64,000 nt of DNA from Purshia tridentata (GCA_003254885.1 QANT01006249.1:1-64000); one strand, 5' to 3'. Counted from the stretch's first letter, positions 11,611-25,019 are shown. The notes: generated by a model from the sequence alone, not told the origin. Made by a program: numbers and translations.

Positions 11611-14600
11611 ATGGATTTAGAAGATAAATTTCTTGCTAAAGGTATGAACTTTGTTTGCTCATGTGCTACTACTGTATGTGGAGGACAGTGAAATTATTGA
11701 TCGATTAATATGAGTAATTAGGGGGGGATCTGGGGCTGTGTCTGTTGTTCAGTGGAGCTGAAAATTTAACGACTTCCGAATCAGGAAAGTATGGTTAACA
11801 GCAAGTATGAAATGGGTAATATTTAATAATTTCTTAAGTTGGATCGACTGTATATGGAAGATGTGTTTCTCTTACCTAAAACTTTTGATTCATTGGGATT
11901 TTGATCATAGAATTGGATGATAGAAGGAATATCCTCATACAAAAATGTGAGGTAATTTCACTGTCTTCTTTTCAAACACCAGTCTTTGAACTTACCATTG
12001 TTAATTATGAGGTATTGGTAATTGGGTTCGAATTTGGAGTATTGTTGGTGTGATCCAGGTGGGACATGGTCGAATTGATATTTTAGTTTTAAAGAGTACA
12101 AATTTAATAGGTTTTCTACAAACCCTAACAGCCATAAATACCTCAACTTCCCATTAGCCTCTATTGCACCCCGCTCCATAGAATTTTGTTTTACTATCCC
12201 TTTGCCTTTTCATGGTAATTGGTAACGAAAGGTCTGCTATTTCTGAGGTATTTATGCTCCTTAGACTGAGAAGAAGTAATGTTTCTTTTGAAAATTTGTC
12301 TTCTGTACAACTTTACTGGGCTTCACGATAATCTGGTTCTTTGCACGATGTTATGGATTATAAATCATATATGTTGCATCATTTATAATTTCATTCAAGC
12401 TTCAGAGTTTAATTTACTGTTCTATTTGTAAATGAAAGTTTTAGCTGTTGAAGGGATAAAGCAGAATTTGATTAGGTTATTACATGCCTTGTTAACAGAT
12501 ACCTCACCCCTAAATCTGAATAGCATCTTTTGTATCTCTTGTTATAAATGCATCAAAGTTTCTTACAAGCATTCTTCATTTTTTTCCCTTTCTAATTATT
12601 GGATTGTAGTCTTGTAGAACAATGTTGCTTAAAAATCTGTTCCTACACTTCATATTCTTTTTGTCATTTTCATTTCCTCTTTCCAGTATCTGGCGTTCAA
12701 AGCCTCTCTTCCAGTGTGCAAAGCACTCCCGAGAAGAATGGGCATTCAGATGATGCTTCAAGAAGTCCAGAGCTCCTGCAAGAGTTTCTGAAATCGGGTC
12801 CCAAGAAGGAACTTCTTCGAACATGCTTTGACAAGGACAAGAAAAACTTAATTTCATCAAAAAACAAAATGACCGAACTTTTGAAGACTACTAACAAGGC
12901 AAATAAGAAGCAGGAGTCGAAGAAACATTCTTCTTGTCCGAATAATCATCCTCCAAAAAAGCAGCCCAGAAAGGGGGATAATCCCATACGACTCTCACCA
13001 GCTTCTGAGCAATCTCTAGATTTTGGATGTTCAAACTCATGGATATGTAAAAATTCTGCTTGTAGAGCTGTTCTATCCATAGACAACACATTTTGCAAGA
13101 GGTGCTCTTGCTGTATCTGTCATTTGTTTGATGACAACAAAGACCCTAGTCTTTGGTTGGTATGCACATCTGAATCTGGTGAAGGAGATTCCTGTGGGTT
13201 ATCTTGTCACATTGAGTGTGCCCTTCAACGTGATAAGGTGGGAGTTGTTGATCTTGGGCAATTGATGCAGCTAGATGGTAGTTATTGTTGTGCTTCTTGT
13301 GGTAAAGTTTCTGGGATACTTGGGTAAGTAATTCTGTTGCATATTGTGAATTTAGATTGAAACAGTAGTGCTCACTTTGACAGGCTATTCTCTGTCCTCT
13401 CCTCCCAGCCCACCAAATTAGTTTGAAGCATTAAATTTTCTTTTGTGAGGCTAAAAATATCTTCCAATTCTACACTGATGAGTTTGAGAGCTCAAAAAAA
13501 TCTTTTTCCCTATTTAGTATCCGTTTGTAGGTTATGTTCCTTGTGTTTGCTAGTCTGCATAAATTCTCTTTCTCAAGAACTTTGGGTAATAGTTCTTCTT
13601 AAAAAGAAAAAAATTTCCTTCCCCTCTGTAAAGAGATGCCTTTGCATAAACATAGATATTTATACATGCCTAACTCTTTTAATGTGTTTTCTTGGCTGGG
13701 AAATGGTTTTACTGAGATGAACTTGTTTTTTTATTTAAAGGAAAGATAAATTTGGTCTTAGCAAGTCTAGTACCAGGTGAATAAGGAGCTTCCTCTGTTT
13801 CTATTCCTAGATGGAGTGTAAAAATAACAAGAGAAAGCAAGCAATTATTGCATGTAAATCTGTTTGTTTGCCCTTTTGCTGATGTGACTGGTGTGTTTTG
13901 ATTAACACTGGCAGAAGTTGGAAGAAGCAGCTAGTTGTAGCAAAGGATGCTCGCCGTGTTGATGTGCTTTGTTATAGGATATACTTAAGTTACAGGCTCC
14001 TGGACGGGACTTCAAGATTTAAAGAATTACATGAGATTGTGAAAGAAGCGAAGTCTAAACTAGAGACAGAAGTGGGTCCAGTGAATGGAGTTTCTGCAAA
14101 GATGGCACGTGGAATTGTCAGCAGACTATCTATTGCAGGTGATGTGCAGAAACTCTGCTCTCTTGCAATTGAGAAAGCAGATGAATGGCTGGCCAATGTT
14201 TCTAATGTGGATCCAAATTGCAGAGGTAGGAAACTGTACCACTTGGTCCCTTTTCTAGTTTTCTCCTCTTACTTTCTCTTGGTTCATGCCTGGAAAACTT
14301 GAATGATTACTTCTGTTTCTTTCCCCCTGCAGAGGGTTCACTTCCTGCTGCTTGCAAGTTTCTTTTTGAAGAAGTAGCATCTTCCTCTGTTGTGATTATA
14401 CTGATTGAATTGTCTAATGTGTCATCTGATGATATTAAGGGCTACAAGCTCTGGTATTACAAGAGTAGAGAAGAATCACACACAAAAGAGCCTAGTTGTA
14501 TCTTCCCTAGAACTCAGAGAAGGATTTTGATATCCAATCTGCAGCCTTGCACAGAATATACATTTAGGATAATATCTTATACGGAGGCTGGTGACTTAGG

Positions 14601-15525
14601 TCACTCTGAGGCAAAGTGTTTCACCAAGAGTGTTGAGATAATTCACAAAAACCCGAACTCACTGGTCCCCAGAAATCATAAGAAAGAGAATCCCATCATT
14701 GAAGCAAATTCTAGTGCCGAGATGGAGTCTAAAACTACAACAGCAGTTGGTCCTTCTTCGGAATTTAAGGTTCGGGATCTTGGAAAGATACTCCGTCTGG
14801 CTTGGGCTCAAGAGCAAGGCTGCTTTGAGGGGTTTTGTAGTGCCAATGTAGAAAAATGCTGTGGAGTAAGCAAGGTGATAAAAACTGAAACTCCACAAGA
14901 AAGGATGCCTTCCATTTCACGTGGGCTTGACTTAAATGTTGTTTCAGTACCTGATCTAAATGAAGAGCTAACCCCACCATATGAGTCCTACAGAGATGAA
15001 GATAATGGATGCACTTTGCCACTGGCTGTTGAGGCAGATGATGATGCTGCTTCTCATGACATAGTGAAGAATGGTTTAGCAAGATCACATGGTAGTGGTG
15101 ATTCACAGACCTGGACTCATGGGCTTATGGGAGATGTCTCAGCTGTTGATTCTCGGGCAGAACTTTTCAGGAAGAGGAAAGCAAACACAAATGAAGAGAC
15201 ACATGATTGTGACAGCACACTGATTAATGGGCCACCGTCGAATAATTCTAATGGTTCTTGTTGCTTAGATGAGAACTTTGAATACTGTGTGAAAATAATC
15301 CGGTGGCTGGAGTGCGAGGGTCACATTACACAGGAATTCAGGTTGAAATTGCTAACATGGTTTAGTTTGAGATCAACTGAGCAGGAGCGTAGGGTGGTCA
15401 ACACCTTTATTCAAACAATGATTGATGATCCAAGTAGCTTGGCAGGACAGTTAGATGACTCCTTTTCAGATATTATATCCAGCAAGAGGCCACGGAACGG
15501 ATTCTGTAGTAAGCTGTGGCATTAA
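11611..15525 (+). CDS. VIL1: VIN3-like protein 1 (VRN5/VIL1-type PHD-FNIII-VID protein)
   Basis: Four coding exons (11611-11641, 12687-13323, 13915-14225, 14333-15525) encode 723 residues. The first is only 31 bases (MDLEDKFLAK). A lysine-rich stretch precedes an atypical PHD finger (about residues 129-222) with a Cys/His ladder: ICKNSAC, CKRCSCCIC, CHIEC and CCASC. A helical module follows (LSYRLLDGTSRFKELHEIV), then a fibronectin type III domain (about 340-435; IKGYKLWYYKSREE, LQPCTEYTFRIISYTEAGD). Last is the C-terminal VID interaction domain (about 645-715; FEYCVKIIRWLECEGHITQE). Members of this family bind PRC2 and promote H3K27 methylation at targets such as FLC. The basic KRPR near the C-terminus suits nuclear location. 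Domain order is seen directly; assignment to VIL1/VRN5 rather than another VEL protein is by resemblance. Confidence 0.92.
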
Positions 15526-16111
15526 ATAAGGGCGAGGCATTCTGATATGAATAATTACTATATGCTTCATATTGCACTTATATTTCTCCTGAGATAAATA
15601 GCCTCTGATTAATTTTGCCGTCTTTGTACAGGCATTTTTTCTTAGTCATTGTCACAAGTGATTTTATTTATATCACGGACAAGATTTGTCCAGCTAAAAG
15701 ATTTCGGTCACTGATTGAGAAGACTCTGATTTTTCGTGGGAAGGAGGCCGTTGGATGCAAGGTTTCTGGCTGTAGGACGCATTTGTCATTCCCGAAGTTA
15801 TCCTAGTTTACATTTGAAGTTGTAGAATTTAATCATTGGATAATATATTTTTAATCACTGTTATTGCCTTCTTAAATTCAAAGAAGGGCAGCTGAATTCT
15901 TCATGGACTTACGTGTCTTACATTTTCTTAGCGCTCATTTCTCGATTCCCTTTAATCTGTCTTCAAAGTTTGATTCCATGATGAGGTTTTTGGAAGTTTA
16001 TTATTGCTTTCGATGCATGCCCGCTGAGTATGGGCAAGATAGAAATAGGTATGGCTTATGTGGGTTCGCTTATCCTTCACCTATTGAATGATGATGTTAT
16101 TTTTTTTGGCG
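15526..16111. other. 3' flank of the VIL1-like gene
   Basis: This holds the untranslated region and spacer. Short frames at 15615-15806 and 15903-16091 have no family resemblance. Confidence 0.5.
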
Positions 16112-16454
16112 CTGCTATTTGCACACCTATTTTGTTCTTACTTCATACTCATCTCCCTCATTTATTAAATTACAACTTTAATCCCTAAGCCAATAACTAT
16201 AATACTCTCACTACACACCCTAAGCCATCCAACACCACCTCTAAGTCTAAACTTACCCTGACCCCACCATTGTCAGCGCTACCCTATTGCCAGCAACGAC
16301 CTTCCATTCTCTTTCATTTCCTCTTTGTGGGTGTGGGTATTTTGGAATTTTATGGGTATTTTTGGAAGAATTGTAAAATTTAAAAGGTTTTATGAAATGT
16401 GTAAAAGTAAAGGATGTCATGTGTAGTGAGAAATAAATGGGTGTGCAATAGCAG
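16112..16454. mobile_element. MITE with about 25-bp terminal inverted repeats
   Basis: The left end CTGCTATTTGCACACCTATT at 16112 pairs with the reverse complement of the right end (CTGCTATTGCACACCCATTT from 16454 inward). The interior is non-coding and about 340 bases in total. Both flanks are T-rich, which makes the target duplication ambiguous. Superfamily not assigned. Confidence 0.5.
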
Positions 16455-16968
16455 TAATTTTTTTTTCTTTTCAATTGTTTGTTAAATGAAGTTGGTTAAC
16501 TTGGTTCTGAACTTTCAGAACAAGGAGACATTTTAATATGAAGCTATGGGGGGTGGGTAGTGGCCCTAGTGGGTACGTAAATTATTACCCACGGAGAAAA
16601 AAATATGGGATATTAATATTATATAAGAATTATGGGTGATTGTAAGAAAATGGCACAGTTCATGAACGACATATCGTTTGTATTAGGGATGAGATGACTA
16701 AAGTTTTCAGGTTTATCACATCATGCTTCCGGTTGGTCATAACTTAAGTCATAACGGTTCCATCTCCCAAGTGAAGTCTGTATTCGAGACGACACGTCGT
16801 CGTATGGGTTAAGCGGATTGGATTCTGAGAATCCGAATGAGATTACATTACAGACGTCGCATGATGAAGAAAAACGAAACATGAGGTTCACAGTTCACAG
16901 AGACCACTCATCACTTCCTGCTTCTCTTCCACCTCCCATTCCTTCCATATCTCTCTTTGAGAAACATC

Positions 16969-19900
16969 ATGCAACTTCTTCATGTTCCTTCTTCACTTTT
17001 TCTCTCCTTTCAAAGCGTCAAAACACATTCACAAGCAGGTGATTTTATATATATGGCTCAAGTTTCAGTTCAACACTCGTTTTAAGCTCAAGCACTGAAT
17101 TTGCTGTGCTTTGGTTCTTGTTGTAGGACTACCTTCATATGAAAAACCTCATCTATCATCAGCTATATGTTGTTCTCTTCAGCAACAGAGACTTGAGAGG
17201 TCCAGATGTGTATCACGTAGAGGCTCTATCTTGAGCTCCTTCACCACTAAAGCTGCTTCTTTGGAAGGTAAAGTGTTTCTGCTTCTTTGAGCAAACCCAG
17301 CTGCTTATAACTGCTTCTTGACCAAACCCTTTCCGGGTAATGCGCTATTCACTTCATTACGGTGGATTGGCATATGAAAGAACCCATTTTCTGTCTTGGA
17401 GGGCATTTTGGTTGTTTCAACGAATTGGCATGTGCTAGTCTTCATTTAAAGGGTGCCCTGTTTCAGATTAAGAGCTGTTCAAAGTTACATATTGTGAAAG
17501 CCATGAAATTTAAGAAAAGTGAATTACAAATACATTCTCTTTATCATTCATATTGTTTAGAAATGTTTGCATCAAAATTCAAGATTGGAAGTGTTAGGAC
17601 TTTTATATAAGATCAGATAGGAGGAAGTGGACTCAAATGATCCAAATATTTGGTCAATGAATTACTATCCCATGTTCTGAATTCTGATATCCTCCAAAAA
17701 TAATTTAGAAAAATGCAACGAAATTAACAACACTGCAAGAGTATCATCTGTTTTCTCTCCGCTTTGAGTCTATGGGTAATTGGGTATGGATTATACTTAT
17801 CCATCTACATTTTTGTTTATCTGCATATTTTGTGAATTTTTTTTTTAAATTGCAATAAATTCATCAGATGATATTGTTTTCTAGTTATTTTTAGTTATCC
17901 TATTCTTTTGGTCAAATGTAGCTGGTGCTTCTGCAGTATCAAATGGGAAAGCTGAGAGTGATGTACTGAAAGCATTGTCTCAAATCATTGATCCAGACTT
18001 TGGGACAGACATTGTCTCATGTGGATTTGTGAAAGATCTGAACATCATTGAGGCTTTGGGAGAGGTCATTTAGAGGGTGTATGTGAAAATTTTCGATTAC
18101 AGACATATAAAGCACAACATCCTTACCAGAATATGTTGACTTTTCATCTCAGGTTTCATTTCGGTTAGAGCTCACTACACCAGCATGTCCAATAAAGGAC
18201 ATGGTAATTGACACAATCATTTTATCAAGAACTCACATATGTTGGATATGGTAGACTTTTGATTCATAAGGGCACTTAAATTGCTCTGTAATGGATATAT
18301 GTGAGCGTCTCTCATTTTTATTTCTTTGCTTTTTTCTTTCTCCTTTGCACTTCAGTTTGAACAAAAGGCAAATGAAGTGGTCAACACGCTTCCTTGGGTC
18401 AAGAATGTCAATGTCACTATGTCAGCACAGCCAGCAAAACCCATTTATGCTGGGGAACTTCCAGCAGGGTTACAGACAATTTCAAATATTGTGGCAGTTT
18501 CTAGTTGCAAGGTAGGTTTCCATGCCCTTTTAGTTCTTTTTCTTAGCCAGTATGTGGATTCTGAGCTCCAGACCTCCTGCACCCGACATGTTAGCTCTTC
18601 ATGGTTCAGTTCAATTATTCAGAGTTTGATTATTGTTTTTGACACTTTTGAAGGTGAATTCCAGTTGTTTGTTGCATTCAATTTGAAAAAAAATTACTCT
18701 TTCTGAGTGAATTGGTTAAAAATGTGGAATCCTCATGAACGTTGACTAATGCAGAAAATAAATGCCTCAATTGGCTAGACTTCCAAGTGATAAGCAACTC
18801 ATTCCGGCCAAAAAAAAAAGTGATAAGCAACTCATGATTCTTATGTTTTTCTCCTCGAAGGGGAAATCTATATTTGTAACATATATATTAAAGTGTATAG
18901 TAACAAATATATTAAAAGTTTATATGAAAACGCAACAGCAACTTATTTTGTTATTGCGGCGGCACTTAGTTTGCACCTTAGGTGTTTTGACCCAATTCCT
19001 ACTTTACAGAAACATTAGCTAACTAGTGTAGACTGCTAATTCTGTATCATTGCTGCTGTTGGTGATATATGTGCAGGGAGGCGTGGGAAAATCAACTGTA
19101 GCAGTAAACTTGGCATACACTTTGGCTGGTATGGGTGCTAGAGTTGGTATATTCGATGCTGATGTCTATGGTCCAAGTTTACCGACAATGGTCTCCCCTG
19201 AGAACCGAATACTAGTAATGGTAATACCATAACTTTTAATAGAATGTTTCTTGCAATTTGTAAAGTGCTGCAATTCTGACTGTAAAACCTTCCTTTAGAA
19301 CCCAGAGAAGAAAACCATTATTCCTACTGAATACTTGGGAGTGAAATTGGTGTCTTTTGGATTTGCTGGACAAGGTCGTGCAATAATGCGAGGCCCAATG
19401 GTTTCTGGGGTCATCAACCAACTTCTAACTACAACAGAGTGGTATGGCATGCTTCCAAAATAAAGTATCCAAACTCATTTGATCATTATCCCCATTTTAT
19501 GAACTAATTACTGCAAAGTTCTGCATATTTTCAGAAAGGCCCCTCACACGTTTAAATGCATTTGATATGGCCATCATTGATAAAATATGTTTATGGTCAT
19601 ATCAGTGTCTAATACTGATTACTTCACTATGTAGGGGAGAGCTGGATTACCTTGTTGTTGACATGCCCCCTGGAACTGGTGATATTCAGCTTACTTTGTG
19701 CCAGGTCCTTTTTTTTCCCAATCAATCAAATTCCTTGGTCTTTGTCAGGTTTACTATTATTATATATTTGGTATCTTATGAAGTATGCTTACGTGGGTAT
19801 TCTACCCAAGTTTTTCCAACGCAATATTTCTGTGTTTTTGATTTGGACAAAGATGGATTTCAGGTAGTTCCATTAACCGCTGCTGTCATTGTTACCACCC

Positions 19901-22490
19901 CTCAAAAGCTAGCATTTATTGATGTTGCAAAAGGAGTTCGCATGTTTTCAAAGCTTAAGGTTTGTATTTCTGCCACACAATCATCCATTCCATAAAAAAA
20001 TAACTTGCCAATGCCATGTACCCAATAGCATTTTAGCATGTTAGAAAATGACAGAATAATTTTTAACAACCAACAATTAGTGGCAAGTTTATATAGTGAT
20101 GTCTATGCCAAAGTTCATTTACAGCTTCTTATCTAACACATGCTTATTGTCAATTTCATCCATTTAGGTGCCATGTGTTGCCGTAGTTGAGAATATGAGC
20201 CATTTTGACGCCGATGGAAAACGTTATTACCCATTCGGTAGAGGCTCAGGCTCTCAGGCATGCACATTATTCAAGAATTTGCTTTCTTTCTTTATAGAAT
20301 ATGTAATCTTAGTGTTGGCAATTCATGCACTACCAGCACAATTTTATGTGCATGCATATTTATTTGAAATAGTTTGATCCACATGTTTGCAGGTTGTAGA
20401 GCAGTTTGGTATCCCGAATCTGTTCGATCTTCCCATTAGACCAACTGTAAGTCCTATGTTTTCACTGCTGAGCCTAACTTGTAAACTCGACTTAATTCTC
20501 AAAAAGAAATCTAATATGCTTTGGTTACATTTACCTGGTAGCTATCTGCTTCTGGAGACAGTGGAATGCCTGAAGTGGTAGCCGATCCTCTTGGTGAAGT
20601 TTCTAAGACATTTCAGGACCTCGGTATTTGTGTTGTACGACAGTGTGCTAAGATTCGCCAACAAGGTATCCTATCTTAGACCTGCTCAACTTAATAGAGT
20701 TCATCAGAACCTCGGAATTTATTCCATCAAAAATTTTAAATCAAAATGTAGTATTGAGAATTTTGTATTTTGCCAAAGTTTAAAAGCTTGCAATTTACTT
20801 ACTGTTGGAACATATTGTAGTGTTTGTTATTCCTTTCTCAGTCTGTTGGCTAAGATATACTGTGTGTTTTATCTTTTGGTATTGGACCATTCTCATGAAA
20901 CTTCTTTTACCTAAATAGGCAATTGAATATTATGTTTTTTCTAGCTGGCCCCTTTTTTTGATGAAATATTATCTTTTTCATTCTAGTGTCCACAGCCGTG
21001 ACCTATGATAAATCTTTCAAGGCAATAAGAGTGAAGGTACCAGATTCAGATGATGAATTTCTTCTCCATCCTGCAACTGTGAGACGGAATGACCGCTCTG
21101 CCCAAAGTGTGGTATGAGGAGATTTATTTTGGAAGCATCAAGTGTACAGTTCAATTCCAAGGCAGCACATTATTGCTGCAAGATAATATGCAGATTATGT
21201 TTAGATATAGGACGTTGACCCTTCAGTATGATATCAGCATTCCATAACTATGTTCTAAAGCAGAAAGAAGTAACAATCGGGTTGTCAAACTCTTACCTGT
21301 AGCATTAATAAAGTCAATGGACTAATCTAGAGGTGGAAGTTGAAATGCATGTGATGTAAGGCTTTGAAGAGCAGTAATTGATGGCGGAAGATAGTAGAAG
21401 TGACCAAATTCTGTGCTGGACCTTTTGAATGGTAAAGGTTCAGAGCAAACAAAACGTTACTTTCTAGGAAGGAAAAAAAAGCCTTAAATCCGCCATTGTT
21501 GTTGACTTTTGTTATTGTTGTCATAACTCGTAAGTTCCTAAGTAATCTACATATCTGACTTAATCTCGTCCTTCAAATTTTGAATGGCTAATTTTGTGCC
21601 TAATCAGGATGAGTGGACAGGGGAGCAAAAACTGCAGTATACTGATGTTCCCGAAGATATTGAACCCAAAGAAATTCGGCCCATGGGAAATTATGCCGTG
21701 TCAATAACATGGCCAGACGGATTTAGTCAGGTAAAAACATGTCTGTTATGAACAAATCATATATCTTGCCAAGAAAAAGAACTAATCATATAAGGATTAT
21801 TAGAAGAAAATTGTTTTGTGGATGATTTTATTGCTGGCATACTATGCAAAGTTTTTGAAAGGGACCACCGTTATGCAAGGATGGGTGTCAACTCCATGAG
21901 AATCATGATAACCTAACTCCTTTTGACTGAAAGGCAAAACATGCCGAATCTATGCCAGTAGTGCTGGTGAATTCATTTTATTGCAATGCAAAAGTTTTAT
22001 ATTCTACAGTTGAATTGGCTGATTTGGGAATAGTCCTTTTGTGTTTGGTTTAACTGTCAGCACGAGGTATCAGTCATTATTAACTGGTGACTTAGCAGAT
22101 AAAAGAATCAGGTGTTTAGATACAATACGTAGATGCATAAATACAGTCCACAAATTATCCATATGGTTAACTGTGTTTTTCTGTTGTCTTATTTTCTTTG
22201 AATGTTAATTTTTAAGAGTGATCTCCTGTTACAGTTAGAAAAGGTGATTCATGCTCATGCTCATGCTCATGCATGGCCTACCAATCTATCTATGCAATAT
22301 GGCTTCTGTTACTAAATTAAAATTAAAGTGGCTTAGTTACACAAGCTAGCATACATTCTTTTTTTCTATCAAAATTTATTCTTTCTTCTATATGAATTTC
22401 TGTATTATACTGCAGATTGCACCCTATGATCAGCTGCAGACAATGGAGCGGTTACTTGATGTTCCTGAACCAATTCCTTCCCAGGCATGA
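16969..22490 (+). CDS. HCF101: HCF101, chloroplast P-loop Fe-S cluster scaffold
   Basis: Fifteen exons: 16969-17038, 17127-17267, 17922-18064, 18153-18203, 18356-18511, 19077-19220, 19299-19441, 19635-19704, 19864-19959, 20168-20257, 20393-20446, 20542-20665, 20987-21111, 21608-21730, 22416-22490. The sum is 1605 bases, 534 residues, as in Arabidopsis (about 532). Residues 1-60 are Ser/Arg-rich, fitting a plastid transit peptide. A MIP18/DUF59 domain covers about 75-165 with conserved ACP (Cys130). The MRP/NBP35 ATPase carries CKGGVGKST (186-194), FDADVYGPS and [14 protein letters not shown]971 domain closes the protein. The protein assembles [4Fe-4S] clusters for photosystem I. Intron 10 has a GC donor (CAG then GCATGC at 20258); every other intron is GT-AG. 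Exon phases are all consistent, so the model is secure. Confidence 0.95.
18785..18835 (+). mobile_element. Micro-insertion, 15 bp, flanked by a perfect 18-bp direct repeat
   Basis: AAGTGATAAGCAACTCAT occurs at 18785-18802 and again, identical, at 18818-18835. The 15 bases between are TCCGGCCAAAAAAAA. It lies inside HCF101 intron 5. A perfect 18-base repeat suggests a recent event. Confidence 0.6.
21750..21792 (+). mobile_element. Micro-insertion, 15 bp, flanked by a 14-bp direct repeat
   Basis: GAACAAATCATATA (21750-21763) recurs with one mismatch at 21779-21792. Between them is TCTTGCCAAGAAAAA, again GCC next to an A-run. It sits in HCF101 intron 14. Confidence 0.4.
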
Positions 22491-22739
22491 TAATATACTT
22501 CCTATATTTTTTCACTGCACCAGCCTTGTTGGTAATAAACTAATGTTGTTATTTTCTCCCCTCATACAGGTATGATAGCTTCAAGTGAATATTAATGGAT
22601 AATAGGGTGTCAGATCCCTCTACACACAGTTAGTTGCTCTGTAAAAATTAGACTGGAGTTCTGATGCTTCTGGATTTGAGGCATATTTGTAATAGAGTCC
22701 TAAGAAATTTCCAATAATAAAAAAATATTACTACATTTG

Positions 22740-24842
22740 GTGCACTTAGCCTTTATCCCTCAAAATCTCACCCCTCTTTGGTCTTGTTCAAAGTCAAACT
22801 TAGGATCTTGAACTCCCTCGCTCTTAAAGATAGGGTACATGTAGATAGATACCACTAAAAGTTAGAAAGTCATTGTTTGTACTTACTTCACTTATTCATA
22901 TTATATGGTATATATAATTATTAACAAATTGTAATGGATCTTTGACTTTCTTAAAAAAATAAAAGTTATATTTATTATTTCAGGAATGTGCTAGGACTCT
23001 GAAATGTGTATTTATGACCCTTTTATATCTGCTTCATTGAGAAGAAAACCTCCAAAGCCTTTCACATATCAAAATGGACCACTTTGAAACACCTATCAGA
23101 AACAGAGATATTAATGCAAAGGCAAATGAAAACTCGTAAACAAGAGGAGCAGAAAAAAGCACTAAAAGGTCTGCTGGTTACTGCAGTATTAATTAAAATT
23201 AGGAACCGTCCAATTAATGAGCATATGTGCCTAAAGATATTTTCCAAAAATAGTGTTTCAATGCCACAAGGAACTATAAATGTCTTCTTCAACTGTTCTC
23301 ATTGGGGCCTTTTTGCATTTAGTTATCTCCAGCATCCACTCTTCTACTTTTCTTCTTTCGCTTTCCAGTCTTTACTAGCTTTTAATTTTCAAACCAACTT
23401 TTTGGCCTTTTCTAACAGTCAATGCTCTTCCTTTGAATGAGTTGGAACTTTTGGCTTTAAATGGCAACCGCAATAAAGGAATTTTTGCAGGATATGTTTA
23501 ACTATGCCTGTGACATGTGAGGGATATTACTATCCATCTCAGTCGACCTTTAATTTGGAACCTTTATCTTTTACCTGTTAAGCCTCTGGATCTATTGGCT
23601 TTAACATGAATATAAGCAACCACTTAGTCTCACATTAAGTCATAGTAAAATTTTTTTTTTGCATATAATGAGTGTATACAACTCTCATTTCACGATAGTC
23701 AGTCAAGTGATCATCACCGCTTATTAGGGTTCTACCTGTTGGAGGTACCAAGAGGCATTGTATTCACCTGTTGTATGCAAAAATGTTTGCTTTTGCACGA
23801 TATCGTCCAAGTGACATCTAAAAGGATGGTAGCCAATTGCTATTAACACCATCAAACAGACTAGTATTGTGTTGAAGCGACATCTGCCCCACCAAAAGAA
23901 AAGAAAAGAAAGCACAATGTTACTGCAACTTTATCACGACAGTCATCTGTTATTCATGAGACTCACAGCAACCATGCATACCGCTCCATAAGTAGCTGTG
24001 AAAATAAGGTCAGATGAGCTCAGCAAAGCCAAAGCCACATAATATTTCACCGCCCACATGTGTTTGATTGTTGGAAAAAAAAAAATAGCAGTAAATTTGA
24101 TTCAGCCTCAATGTAAGGGAAAGTTTGGTTTTGTTCTTAGATTCCAAGTTTGGTCAAACCTAACTGCTTGCTAAGTGTGGTCAACAAAATCTTGTTTTTT
24201 TTAATCAAGAAACAACAACAAAATCTTGTTAATTAGTAAGAGAAATGTTTTACTCGTGGCCTTGTGTTGGTCTAAAGAGAAATCCTGTAGAACATGTTTT
24301 GTTGGATAGCTGTTTAGCAAATGAGGCCTTACCTCATGCACATGGCATAACTGGGGCCTGCATGCATTCATACACAGCACACATATAGAGATAGAGCTCA
24401 TCAATGGTGGGTCTGTTAGCTGATAGCTTCTGATAGCTTGAGAGCCTCACATGCTTTTCACATTAATTTTCTTTGGATTGTTTGAGAAAATTGTACTACT
24501 GCTGATCTAATGCATGACCTGCTACAAAAAAAATTGTGCAGCTATTGGCTCAAACACAACAATTCTTATTTTTAATTTGAGTTCTGTCTCATTTTCATAA
24601 CTCAGATGCTCAAAACAGGACTACCAGCAGAATGTATTACTAATAAATATTTGCAATTACTCCTATGCTTTATCTGACCTGAATAGCTTCAAAGGGAATC
24701 CTAAGCTTAATTGAGATTTTTAACAGGTACCCACTACATTTTGATGCATGGGGAACACCAAAATGAAGGTATTTATTTGTTATTTTTTCCAAGCAAGAAG
24801 ATTTGTCAAGAAATTAAGGAAATCCAATAACAAACATCAATG
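22740..24842. other. Intergenic region between HCF101 and the copia element
   Basis: No recognisable gene. The longest frame (23084-23440, plus) shows no family resemblance and is probably chance. One direct-repeat-flanked micro-insertion lies at 24182-24230. Confidence 0.5.
24182..24230 (-). mobile_element. Micro-insertion, 19 bp, flanked by a perfect 15-bp direct repeat
   Basis: CAACAAAATCTTGTT occurs at 24182-24196 and 24216-24230. The 19-base insert (24197-24215) begins with a T-run, so the presumed A-tail lies on the minus strand. The sequence next to the run (GATT) differs from the GGCC seen in other copies. Confidence 0.35.
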
Positions 24843-25019
24843 TGTTGTAAATATCTTTATTAGTGTGGCTATTCCTGTAATTAGTTGTAGGGGTATACTT
24901 GTAATTTACTAAAGTGAGTAAACCCTACCTCTGTATAAGTATATATATTCCTGAATGAATAAGAGAACCTGATGATTCTCTCTGCCTCCACAAAACCCTA
25001 GTACATATATTTTACAACA
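24843..25019 (+). repeat. 5' LTR of the copia element
   Basis: 177 bases starting TGTTGTAAATATC and ending TTTTACAACA, with inverted TGTTGT/ACAACA tips. It differs from the 3' LTR at about three positions. Confidence 0.9.

Noticed and set aside
22250-22276. CATGCT hexamer repeat in HCF101 intron 14
   Set aside because: Only about four units, an ordinary microsatellite with no sign of function.
23084-23440. 118-codon frame between HCF101 and the copia element
   Set aside because: No recognisable domain and no promoter or splice context; best read as chance.
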